Positions 35,712 through 45,595 of a DNA stretch of 64,000 bases are shown here, one piece after another; the stretch's first letter is position 1, and each line of letters begins with the position of its first letter. The DNA lies in contig OY755040.1 in the NCBI GenBank assembly GCA_963576565.1, positions 21,435,543 through 21,499,542 of the forward strand. Direction: 5' to 3'. The notes below the pieces were generated by a model, which made no database searches, was not told the origin of the DNA, and was given only the letters and a program-made list of their open reading frames with translations. The position numbers and the translations under genes were made by a program. The DNA is from Aspidapion aeneum. Its lineage: Eukaryota > Arthropoda > Insecta > Coleoptera > Brentidae.

Positions 35712-36080
35712 ATAGGTAAATTTAGTGGGAATAAGGACACTGTTGTTCTGGTAAATATACGTTTTAATCCATCGGTAACGTTTCGACAATGGTTTTTGTC
35801 TTCATCAGACCTTCAGACTAGATCGTACATTGGAACAACAAAAAACAAGAATTCAAGCACATCAGGAAAACAAACGGCACAAAATTAATGTTGGGTTTCG
35901 TTTTTAATTTTGTGCCGTTTGTTTTCCTGATGTGCTTGAATTCTTGTTTTTTGTTGTTTCAATGTACGATCTAGTCTGAAGGTCTGATGAAGACAAAAAC
36001 CATTGTCGAAACGTTACCGATGGATTAAAACGTATATTTACCAGAACAACAGTGTCCTTATTCCCACTAAATTTACCTAT
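35712..36080. repeat. 369-bp near-perfect palindrome with hammerhead-like motifs
   Basis: Arms of 176 bp (35712-35887, 35905-36080) are reverse complements with one visible mismatch, around a 17-bp loop. Each arm contains ctgatgaagac, then a short loop, gtcgaaacgtt. This is close to the hammerhead ribozyme core (CUGAUGA, stem II, GAAA). Inverted arrangement of terminal repeats carrying hammerhead motifs is known for Penelope-like elements, but no PLE reverse transcriptase or GIY-YIG domain is nearby. The open frame across the left arm is fortuitous. Confidence 0.9.
35970..36030 (+). ncRNA. Hammerhead-like ribozyme candidate (weak)
   Basis: CTGATGA at 35984-35990 is followed by a 4-bp stem (gaca...tgtc) and GAAAC at 36008. 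A short ggt/acc pairing upstream and downstream could form stem I, and the self-complementary acgt after GAA could form a minimal stem III. Against it: one extra A between CTGATGA and stem II, and a non-standard cleavage triplet (GTT). The mirrored copy lies on the minus strand at about 35762-35822. Activity is unproven. Confidence 0.25.
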
Positions 36081-36246
36081 TATTAAAAAGCTACCAAAAA
36101 AAGAATATCACTTGCAGCGGTGAGTCCAGGGTGGGGACTAGCAGCAAACGCCTCCCGCCAAGAATTTTTTCTATATACGCTAAATAAGTAAAAAAATTGC
36201 ATGAAAGCGTCTTTTTTAGTATTATTATTATTGTTAAAATTGTACC
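36081..36246. other. Spacer
   Basis: Short AT-rich sequence between the palindrome and the hAT MITE; nothing recognised. Confidence 0.3.
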
Positions 36247-36254
36247 ACTTAGTC

Positions 36255-36500
36255 CGAGGGGTGGCTCGGTATTTCCTTTTGGTGTACAGGTTAGGGGAAA
36301 TACCAGGAAATACTTGGGAAGTACTGGGAAATATACTAGGAAATACCATTGAAAATACTAGGGGGGGAAATACTAGGAAATACCAATGCTTGGGAAATAC
36401 TAGGAAATACCATTTAAATTTGTAGAAATACCGGGAAATACCGTAGGTATTATAAAATTTCCTTTTGGTGTACAAAAATTGGCGATCGAGCCACCCCTCG
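36255..36500. mobile_element. hAT MITE with perfect 8-bp TSD
   Basis: Ends cgaggggtggctcg and cgagccacccctcg are perfect 14-bp inverted repeats; ccttttggtgtaca lies inside both ends, once directly and once displaced. The flanks acttagtc (36247-36254, 36501-36508) are identical. The interior is a degenerate tandem array of ggaaatac(t/c)a-type units, 12-14 bp. 246 bp, non-coding. Confidence 0.9.
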
Positions 36501-36508
36501 ACTTAGTC

Positions 36509-36960
36509 ATACTGGAATATATTTACCCTGAACAACGAACCTGCAGGATTTTTCGCCTGCGGTGCCAGTCGTGCCATAAGTGTACCTACGTACCTTGAAA
36601 TATGATAAAAGTATTAAAAAAATTAAAAATCAAGAATGAACAATAACAGATCACCTAAAAACAAAAAAAATCAAAAAAGTCAAAAAAATGTGTTAATTGC
36701 CTTTTTAACCCTTGACAATTGCAGCCTTCGCAAAACTCGTAGTACAAACTTTTCGCCTTGAAATAAAAAGTCCCCAGCTTATCCCTTGGTATATAATATA
36801 GCCATAACAAACACAAAAAAAGCACTTCTGAATCCGCCACTGATTCTAGGTAGCACAAATGCAAAATCTGAAGGTAGCTCTACAAGGTAAAGCTGTAGAT
36901 TACTTGGATGAAAATTTTAAGATTTAGTTACACTTACCTTAGCCCAAAAGTTGCTATTAG
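36509..36960. other. No recognisable feature
   Basis: AT-rich with purine runs; nothing supportable. Confidence 0.35.
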
Positions 36961-37600
36961 CTGATATACAGAGTATTAAACTTTTTTTTTCATTTCAATT
37001 TTTTCAGTAAATTTTGTACTAATCAATAATTTTACAAGAAATTTAAGGTTTTTTTGAATAGAACGATTCGATTTTGATAAAAAATTTGGTGTTTATTGTA
37101 TAGTGTGTTCTCTGGATTACTACCATTACATTAAAACCGGTGTAACTTTTTGTGCCTTGGTATTATGTAAAAACGTTATACCGTTTTTATGCCGCCCAGG
37201 GCAACGGTTTTCGAGATTTTTGCATTTTAAGTTTTTATTGCATGGGTCAAAAGTTATTAAGGAAAATATAAGGTGAAATAACAAAATTTTGCAATAAAAA
37301 CTTAAAATGCAAATATCTTGAAACCCGTTGGTCGGGGCGACATTGAAGTATTTTACCTTTTTTTACATAAAATAATGGGGAAAATAATATTAAAAGAAAA
37401 ACTAGTATACACCGAGGCACAAAGAAGTTGCACTTATTTATATGTAAGACTAGGAACCCAGAGAACACCCTGTACAATTTAAACCAACATTTTTACCGAA
37501 ATCGAATCGCTTGTTACAAAAAAAATCCTACCCAATTTTTTTTAAATGTTAATTGGTAAAAAAGTTATTAAGGAAAGAAGACGTGAATTAAACATGTCAC
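36961..37600. repeat. Inverted pair of about 290-bp repeat Y
   Basis: Copy 1 (about 36965-37255) and copy 2 (about 37262-37570) are head-on inverted: gttctctgg.., ggtgtaactttttgtgcctt, ggcaacggttttcgaga and gcattttaagtttttattgc in copy 1 are mirrored in copy 2. A third, sense copy at 42035-42330 follows the Jockey element. Together they look like one foldback or complex satellite cut by the Jockey insertion. Non-coding. Confidence 0.75.
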
Positions 37601-37763
37601 AAAATTTTTACAAGTATTCGTTCGATCGCAGTTCAGTACGGTTATATTGCATCGTACCTGCATGATAGTGCTAACGAGGTCAAAGTCGAAGTTTGTTTTG
37701 TTTACGCGCGCGCTAAAACTTTGTTAAAAATCTATATACAATGTGTATTATAAATAATATATC

Positions 37764-39165
37764 ATGTTTAAAAGCAAAAAAAGTGTACCATCACCTGTGA
37801 AACTTGTTTTAAAAATTAGCGAAGAGCCCAAACAAAATCAAGAAAAAATGGATAATGCCGAATTATTTCAGGATAGCCATGCTAGAACACAAAATGAAGA
37901 AGTTTTATATAGCGAATGGAAAAAATCCCAAAACGAAAAAAAATCACTTAGTGTACAAGTGGATTATCTCCGAGGTCAACTGGAAAGTATGCAAAGAAAA
38001 TTTGCAGATTTAGAGACAAAAGTCACTAAAAAAGAAGAGTCTGACATGGACTACATTACTGATGAGGACGATCTGGCAAGAGAAACTGAGTGGATCAGAC
38101 AAAAAGGAAAAGGTTGGAAAAAACGTCGAATGGATACTTCACTCTCACCACCACAACAAAGCTCGTGCACTGAAGAGCCCTCCAATAAAACACAAAATGA
38201 AGAACCCCTAACTAAGGTGAAAAAAGCTCCATTACCTCCACCGATTATGGTAAATGGCGTAAATAATTTTAATGATATTTATGAAAAGTTAAATATCATA
38301 CAAGGAGTTAAAATAAAAGTTTTAAATAACGAAAATATTAAAATAAATGTACAAGACGCAGACAGCTATCGGCTGGTTACTAAAATGCTTAATGAAATAA
38401 AGCATCAATGGCACTCATACGAAAACAAACAAATAAGGCCAATTAGAGTAATAGCGAATAGGCTACACTTCTCATGTGACCCACAAAAAATTGTAGCTGA
38501 TCTACAAAAAAAAGGTTTTAAGGCACTGGAGGCCAGCAACAAACTTAAATGGAGAACAAGACAACCTCTTAACATGTTTATGCTCACATTTAGCCACGAG
38601 GAAGATATCAACAAAATTTTTGAAATTTCCAGTATCCTTGGGATTGAAGTGGAAATAAAAGCACTAAAAACCTCAAAGTTAGTCCCTCAATGCAAAAGAT
38701 GCCAATCTTATGGACACACGCAAAAATATTGCGCTAAAGAACCACGTTGCGTGAAATGCACGGGGAAACATCTTACTGTAGAATGCCCCAAACCAAAAGA
38801 ATCTGAGCCAAAATGCATCCACTGTGGAGGCAAGCATCCTGCTAACTATAGAGGATGCCTTGTTGCTAAGGAAATACAAAAATTAAAAAATAAACCTAAG
38901 CAACCGAATCTCATACCAAACCTGAGTACAAATAGACAAAACCAACAGACAAGAAACACAGTCACACAAAACTCTGTGACAAGGACATACAGCCTACAGA
39001 GTAGCAGCAACAGCTACTATACCTGATATTAATATCAGTAGTCAAAATACTATGGAACAAACACTACAATTAATTTTGGAGAAATTGAACAAACTTGATG
39101 AGCGATTAACTAAACTAGAAAGTAGCAATAACGGAGCTACCAATATGCCTCAAAATGGTCAGTAA
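37764..39165 (+). pseudogene. Jockey ORF1, gag-like zinc-knuckle protein (one frameshift)
   Basis: This is a nucleic-acid-binding protein that coats element RNA. After a coiled-coil-prone N-terminus (residues about 50-90), PPPIMVNGVNNFNDIYEKL (about 158 on) begins the domain that precedes the zinc fingers in Jockey ORF1s. Three zinc knuckles follow (about 310-366): CKRCQSYGHTQKYC, CVKCTGKHLTVEC, CIHCGGKHPANYRGC. The frame stops at 39026, but the +1 frame continues through IPDINISSQNTMEQTLQLIL and a heptad-like KLNKLDERLTKLES tail to a stop at 39163-39165. A one-base frameshift near 39000-39020 is inferred. The restored end overlaps the ORF2 start by 11 nt. Confidence 0.85.
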
Positions 39166-41814
39166 TCTTAGAATCCTAGCTTGGAATGCCAATGATCTCT
39201 TGCAACATCAGCAAGACTTGCAAGTTATTCTAGACATAGAAAAAATTGACGTCTGTCTTGTGTCAGAAACGCATTTCACTAACCAGTCTCACATTAAATT
39301 TAAAGGTTATAAAGTGTATCATACAACTCACCCTAGCAATACTGCACATGGGGGAAGTGCTGTAATAATTAAAGAAAATATATCACACTATGAGGAGATG
39401 GGATATAAAACCATAGAGATTCAAGCTACATTAGTAAGTGTAAAAACCAAAACATATACATTAGTCATAAGTGCTGTCTATATACCACCAAGGCACTTAC
39501 TAAAGAAAAATCAATATCTTAATTTTCTCAGAAAATTAGGAAACCGTTTTATAGTTGGAGGTGACTTTAATGCAAAAAATACCTACTGGGGATCTAGACT
39601 GACGAATTCTAAAGGAAAAGAACTTTTGCAAGCTATTAGTGAATATCAATGTGAGCCGATATCAACTGGTAAGCCCACATACTATCCAACAGATCCAGGA
39701 AAAATTCCAGATCTAATTGATTTTTTTATAGTAAAAAATATATCTTTAAGCTTTGTAGATATAGAAGAAAGTTTTGATTTACACTCAGATCATTCACCTA
39801 TTATTCTAACTCTTAGTAAAAACATAATAAAGAAAGAAGCAAATATCTCACTAGTTAATAAACTGACTGACTGGATTAGTTTTAAACAAAGTCATTCAGA
39901 AAAAATAAACCTATCAGTACCATTGCAAACACCAGAACAAATCGATAAAGAAGTTAAATATTTTGTTACAAATATTCAATAAGCAGCTTGGGAAAACAGT
40001 CCAAAACCAAAGATAATTTTTAAAGGAAAAAACTATCCAAAGGAAATTAGAGACCTTATATTGGAAAAAAGGAAACTAAGAAGAAAGTGGCAGCAAAGCC
40101 GTGATCCTCGGGACAAAGCAAATCTCAACAACATGACGCAGCGCATTAGGCGAGAAATTCTAGTAATAAAAAATGAATCTATTAACCATTTTCTTAATGA
40201 CCTTACAGATGATAAAAATACCGACTATTCCCTTTGGAAAGCAACCAAAGATTTTAAAAGACCAATTATCCAAATTCCACCCATACGAAAATCTAACAAC
40301 CAGTGGGCAAGGAGTAACGAAGAAAAAGCAGATATTTTTGCAAGTCATTTAGAAAAATCATTTCAGCCCCACGAAGCACCAGATGAACACTTTCATTTAA
40401 ATGAACCCCATCAAATCGAGGACCATATTAAGCTTACATCACCAAAAGAAATATTAACAGAAATCAAAAATATTAATTCGAAAAAAGCCCCAGGGTATGA
40501 TCTTATTAACGGGGTAGTCATAAAACAACTCCCCAGAAAAGCTATCGTAAAACTATGCAACCTAATTAATGCGTCTTTTAGGCTTAGGTATGTACCTAAA
40601 CTGTGGAAAGTTGCAGAAGTTATCATGATTCCAAAACCGGGAAAACCACTCCATGACTTGTCATCTTACAGGCCAATATCTTTGCTGCCAATTATATCCA
40701 AGCTCTATGAAAAATTATTGCTTAAAAGAATAAAACCCATCATAGAAAGACAAGAAATTATTCCATCTCATCAATTTGGTTTTCGAGACAAGCATTCCAC
40801 GATAGATCAAGTACACAGAATTACTAATATAATAGAAAAAGCACTAGAAGAGGGAAAAGTTTGTTCTGCAGTTTTTCTAGATGTAGCACAAGCATTTGAC
40901 AAAGTGTGGCATGAAGGCCTTAATTTTAAACTAAAACGGTTTCTGCCAAAACAATATTCGGATATTTTGGAATCATACATATCGATAGACATTTTAGAGT
41001 AAAACAGGAAGACTCATACTCAAATTTAAGAGAAATTCAAGCAGGCGTGCCCCAGGGTAGCGTACTAGGCCCTTATCTATACTTATTATTCACTTGTGAT
41101 ATCCCAAAGCCAGAAAATTGTCACTTAGCAACATTTGCCGATGATACTGGTTTATTGACGGTAGAAAAATCTATTGAAAAATGCATAGAAAAACTTCAGG
41201 ATGCAGTCACCCAAGTTCACAGTTGGACCACAAAGTGGCGAATAAAATTAAACGAAACCAAATCAATTCATGTTGATTTTACAAACAAAAATATAAATCA
41301 CATACAAATAACAATTAACAACATTCCAGTACCATATTCGAATCAGGCAAAATATCTAGGTATGACACTTGATGCCAAATTGCGCTGGAAAGCACATGTT
41401 AAGAAAAAAAAGGAAGAACTTGAGATAAGGTATATAAAAATGAACTGGCTAATTGGAAGGAAGTCCAATTTAACAATTCATAATAAGTTACTGCTTTATA
41501 GACAAATACTGAAACCAGTATGGACATATGGTATTCAACTATGGGGTTGTGCTAAAGAGAGTAACATTCTAGTTGTACAGAGATTTCAAAATAAAGTATT
41601 AAGAAACATTGTGAATGCACCTTGGTACGTTCGAAATAGTGACCTTCATCGAGATCTAAAAATCGAAACTGTAGCAGAGACTATAAAAAAGTACGCAAAA
41701 AGCCATGAAGATAGACTCCATCGGCATGTGAATGTGGAAGCAATTCAGCTTCTAGACAATACTATGCTAGTTCGAAGACTAAAAAGAGTGAAGCCGTTTG
41801 AGCTAGTAAACTAA
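39155..41814 (+). pseudogene. Jockey ORF2, endonuclease-reverse transcriptase (one stop, one frameshift)
   Basis: The apurinic-type endonuclease comes first: WNANDLLQ, VSETHF (Glu), GGDFNAKNTYWGS (Asp/Asn), DLIDFF and SDHSPI (Asp-His). It nicks the genomic target. RT follows: KKAPGYDLINGVVIKQL, SYRPISLLPIISKLYEKLL, HQFGFRDKHST, FLDVAQAFDKVWH (first catalytic Asp), AGVPQGSVLGPYLYLLFTCD and FADDTGLL (active site), then YLGMTLDAKLRWKAH and YGIQLWGCAKESN. The lesions are a TAA at 39980-39982 (reads NIQ*AAWE, likely CAA to TAA) and a one-base loss near 40982 between ESYIS and DRHFRVKQED. Start atggtcagtaa overlaps the end of ORF1, suggesting coupled translation. Confidence 0.9.
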
Positions 41815-42034
41815 GTGAATTACACATAAAACAAAATAATGCTATAAACACAACACAATTGTGAGTTACAGACTAAACAAAGCGGGGAGAACTGTTGAGT
41901 GAACCCTAAGTTTAAATCTGACTTTTCTAGTAAATTAAGTTAAAACAAAATTGCTAATAAGTCTTACTGACTAGATTGTAATAAAAAAAACACAGTGTGT
42001 TTGACAAATAAAAAAATTAAAAAAAAAATTTTAC

Positions 42035-42330
42035 CCATGCAATTAATACTTTAAAATGCATAAATCTCGACAGCTGTTGCCCCAAGCGACATCAAAAAGT
42101 ATAATTTTTTATATAAAAATGAAGGCACACATCATATTATAAATAAAAACTGGTATACACCTAGGCACAAAAAATTACACCGATTTTAGTGTGACCCAGA
42201 AAACACCCTCTATTACGTACCATATTTTTTTTGCCGAAAAAGAATTGCTCATCCCAAAAAAATCCCAATTTTTTTTGCAAATATATTGATTTGTAAAAAA
42301 GATATTAAAGAAAAATGAAATGAAAAATAA
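42035..42330. repeat. Repeat Y, copy 3
   Basis: acccatgcaattaatacttt, cataaatctcgacag, tgccccaagcgacatc, ctggtatacacctaggcaca and acccagaaaacacc match copy 2 at 37262-37480 in the same order. It begins at the Jockey tail. Confidence 0.75.
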
Positions 42331-43544
42331 AGTTAAACGCCGTGTATCTTGATTAATATCAACTTTTGTACTAAGGCAAGTGAACCCAATTCGTAATATT
42401 TTGATCCAAGGAATCTACAGTTTTATTATTTTAGTTCCGGTACACCTTGAATATGATTTTATAATTTATACCTACCTGCAATACTAATTTTGTACCAATA
42501 TAAAAATATATGACATTATATAGTACGGGCCAGTATTATGTTTACAATTACATATGAAATGGTATTCCACTAAGTATTTATTTATCGACGCCCTGTCAAC
42601 TTCTACAGCCAAGCACTGCATATCAAGCCATTCTTAAACTTCACAATTTTCGTCAAAAATATCCGAAATAGGAGTTTGCTCTCATATGTTTCATCTTCGC
42701 TATGCGCATGCGCGACAAGCTAAATTTTACCGAACTAATCTAGGTAGATAAATACTTGTTCGCCGTGTGTTAATCGTGAACATCATATCATTTTCCGGTG
42801 TGCGCACCAAAGCCAGCAACCGAATCATGAACGGAAAATTAATCCAACCGGACGCGCGTGGCGTCAATCGTGAACGCACCCCCGTAGCTATGTCGCGGTT
42901 CCATTTTTAATATTCCTGTATTAAAGTGACAACAGAATGAATAATAACCATAAAATTCTGCTGTCATTTTAGTATAACAGACGTTATAATTCCTCGACCG
43001 TTGCCCCTACACAAGATTTTTTTGTATATAAATCATTGAGGCTCAAAAGTGGCTCTGCATTATGTCACTAATGCTTCCAGGAATCCTGTGGACATAAATT
43101 TTATTACCTTAGTCCTTATTCGTATGTGTACGTCAAGAGGGCCTTTTGTCCCATAAATATTTTTTGCGCCTCACCTGGGAAACGCTGCGCTGCTTGGACC
43201 TTTTAACAAAAATTTATATGTGGGGCAAAAGTATGAATCAAATTTTTGGTTTCCCTTTTTTTGTAGCAATCGCTATATCGTTTTTATATTTTATGTGGCT
43301 TTTCTAGTTTGGGATTCAAGACAAGTATTCCACGATATACACAATTACATATATATTATCAGTGGCGTATACAAAAAAATGCTTTGGGGAGCTTGGACAT
43401 TTTTTTCCTTTTATTTGATATACATTAAAAAGTACGAAAATGTATATTTTTATATAATCCATTTCCTGGTTCATGGTGGGGCTTGAGTCCTTAACCCCCC
43501 CCCCCCTGTATATACTCATGATAATTTAAAAACAATAGGAGAGG
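42331..43544. other. No recognisable gene
   Basis: Moderately AT-rich with a balanced segment at 42580-42900. A C12 run lies at about 43495-43506. Segments gtgaacatcat and gtgaacgcacc near 42777-42885 echo the gcgttcatgattcg / gcgttcaccagacg wording at 34885-34955, but no repeat boundary could be drawn. Confidence 0.35.
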
Positions 43545-43885
43545 ATAAAGTTTGTTATGTGGTCTTTCTACATATAGCATAAGTATTTGACAAAGTGTGG
43601 CATGAAACGAAACCAAAGTAACTGATGTTAATTTGATAAATAAAAATGTAAATCACATATATCAATTACAATTAAAAACATTTCCGTACCATATTGAAAT
43701 CAAGCGTTTTCGGTATGACAATTGATTCCATATTGCGCTGGAAGGCAGGTCATGTTAAGAAAAAAACGAAGACTTTGTGATAAAGCCTGGCAATGAACTG
43801 GACAATTGGATGGAAGTCCAGTTTAAATATTCATAACCAATTACTGCTTCATAAACAAATACTGAAACCAATGGTGGTCAACTCT
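43545..43885 (+). pseudogene. Internally deleted fragment of the same Jockey family
   Basis: The sequence follows ORF2 of the 37.6-kb element: agcataagtatttgacaaag and tgtggcatgaa match about 40890-40917. It then jumps about 340 bp to cgaaaccaaagt...aaatcacata (about 41258), ttgcgctggaa, and tggatggaagtcca to aaatactgaaacca (about 41513). Stops and indels are frequent. It is an old copy that lost the RT active-site region. Confidence 0.8.
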
Positions 43886-43924
43886 GAGATTGAACTAAAT
43901 GAAGTAACCTTAGAGTATGAATGT

Positions 43925-44045
43925 ATGAATGTACGGTAGTGGCGGTTAGCATCCTTAAAGAATCTAACCCGGCACCTAGGCCGCCTGTCTGTGCCCGTTG
44001 TGCATCACGTACCTACTGTGTTCGACTCAGATAATAATTTAAATA
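43925..44045 (-). repeat. Possible 3' UTR of an RNase H-type element
   Basis: cacctaggccgcctgtctgtg and cccgttgtgcatcacgtacc, with ctactgtgttcgactc, loosely parallels the 3' end of copies A and B (cttaggccacc, gggcccgttgt, cactgtgtc). The similarity is weak but collinear over about 60 bp. Confidence 0.35.
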
Positions 44046-44404
44046 CTATCTAGTATATAGAACCCAAGTAGACTTCAAATTATATTTTAGGCCAGAAACT
44101 TAGTCATCATGATATACACATAATGCCATGGTTGTAGCCTTAGACCACTGATGGGTCATAAACCTTCTGACATAATCAACAGGGTACAAAGAGCCACAAT
44201 TTGCCCGCAAAAGCTGCTAGCTCAAAATAGGCACTTCATATACCCTGTCACATGTGGTGATTTCCTGAATGGCCAGGCCACCGAATCCATTCAGAGGATC
44301 ACCAGATCTGGTGTGATCCCAAAGGGTTTTGATTGTTTTCTGTTAACATACTGGTCAAAGCTCGTCCGTTACCAGACTACCCATTTACCCATGGGTGGAG
44401 GCTA
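44046..44404. other. No recognisable gene
   Basis: Base composition is more balanced than the surroundings. An 84-codon open frame (44151-44405, plus) has no motif I recognise. gatcaccagatctggtgtgatc at about 44297 is a 22-bp perfect palindrome. Confidence 0.35.
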
Positions 44405-44600
44405 AGGCTAAGGTATTATTTCCAGTTATTTGGCATTATTTTTCTTTTAGTATTTTATTCAGGAGAATAGCAGGGGTATTAACTACAGCTTTCATTGTAT
44501 TTGAGCATTTCGGCCGTTACTCTGTCATTTCCAGGTGATTTGTTATTTTTCATTTTCTTTAATGCTCTGTTTATTCCTGGATAATAACAGTTAATACAAA
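44405..44600 (-). pseudogene. RTE reverse transcriptase scrap (N-terminal RT)
   Basis: The phrases ttagtattttatt, taactacagcttt and gatttgttatttttcatttt match about 22070-22160 of the antisense RTE pseudogene, in the same orientation. The encoded KMKNNKSPGND-type motif is the start of the RTE RT domain. Only about 190 bp remain. Confidence 0.65.
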
Positions 44601-45595
44601 AACTTAAAAAAGTTAAACTTTTTAAACTAGTAATACATTTTTGAAGATTCACAAATCAAAATAAAAATAGTAATTCTTAGATTAACAAATCAGTTGTGAT
44701 TTTTAGACAGATAAAAATCGGGAGTGCTATAAAGTGTTATTCCTCCTAAAACAAAATTGCTAATTTATCTACCTTTGACTTGATTGTAGGTAAAGTAACA
44801 CAGTGTTTTTTATTACAGAAATATTTTACGACCAATAAAATGTGTTGTAGATTGTAGTCCCTTGAAAAATCTTCCAGATTTTTATAATTTATCCTCATGC
44901 TGTAAAATACTTTATATTTGCACAGTTAATTACCTTTGTCTAACATTTTAGTTAAATAAAAAGAGGCCTTTTCAGCTTTTTGGACAGTCTTTATTAAATA
45001 TACAAGAGCCAACGCACAATTTTCCGCAATTTTGAAGAAAAAAAGTGATACTTTTTTTGCTTAAATAAGGGACAACAGTACATTTTTTATCGAAAAAGTA
45101 ACATTTCTTATCAAAATAGGCTAATATGTGATTAGCTTTGTATAATAAACGGTTTAACATAAAACTGTCTATTTTTAAAATTGGGACACCTATCTTTAAA
45201 AGATATATCTTAAAAGGACGGGTGAGATATTATAAGCAATAAAAGCTGTAATTTTAAATGGGAGCTGGGTGAAGCTTTAAAGATATATTAATTAAATATC
45301 TATAATAGTATTATTATTATTATATTCTACAAGTACTTACCAATAGCTAATTTATTCATATTAAATAATCTTTTAAAAAAACTTTTACCAATAAAAACAA
45401 CAATGTAAACAAGTCACTAATTTGTTCAATTCAGGACTAGAGACAAACAAACCAAAAAATGCAACATTTTAGCGACCTCGCGATAAAGAATTCGGCGATA
45501 GTGGGGGCAATAAAAACAGTTATAGGTCATGAGCTTAGTACAATAGTAGTGGGGCAATAAAATAGGTCATCAGCTTAGTACAATAGTAGCTAATT
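44601..45595. other. Non-coding; left arm of a 40-bp inverted repeat
   Basis: 44953-44993 (aataaaaagaggccttttca, gctttttggacagtcttta) is inverted at 48961-49000. About 45508-45592 holds a short tandem duplication (ggggcaataaaa, ataggtcat, agcttagtacaatagtag). The rest is AT-rich without coding. Confidence 0.5.

Larger units (their letters stand above)
37612..42024 (+). mobile_element. Near full-length Jockey-clade non-LTR retrotransposon
   Basis: It has a 5' UTR (37612-37763), ORF1, ORF2, a short 3' UTR and an A-rich tail (about 42008-42024). Proposed target duplication: aaaatttttac (37601-37611) versus aaaattttac (42025-42034). Removing the element rejoins repeat Y copies 2 and 3. Length 4.4 kb matches Jockey elements. 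Three visible ORF lesions (one in ORF1, two in ORF2) mean this copy cannot make full proteins, but it is young enough to represent the family. A decayed relative lies at 43545-43885. An internal promoter is expected in the 5' UTR; tcagt near 37633 is only a possible initiator. Confidence 0.85.

Noticed and set aside
35652..35888. 78-codon plus-strand open frame
   Set aside because: It is the left arm of a palindrome and has no protein motif.
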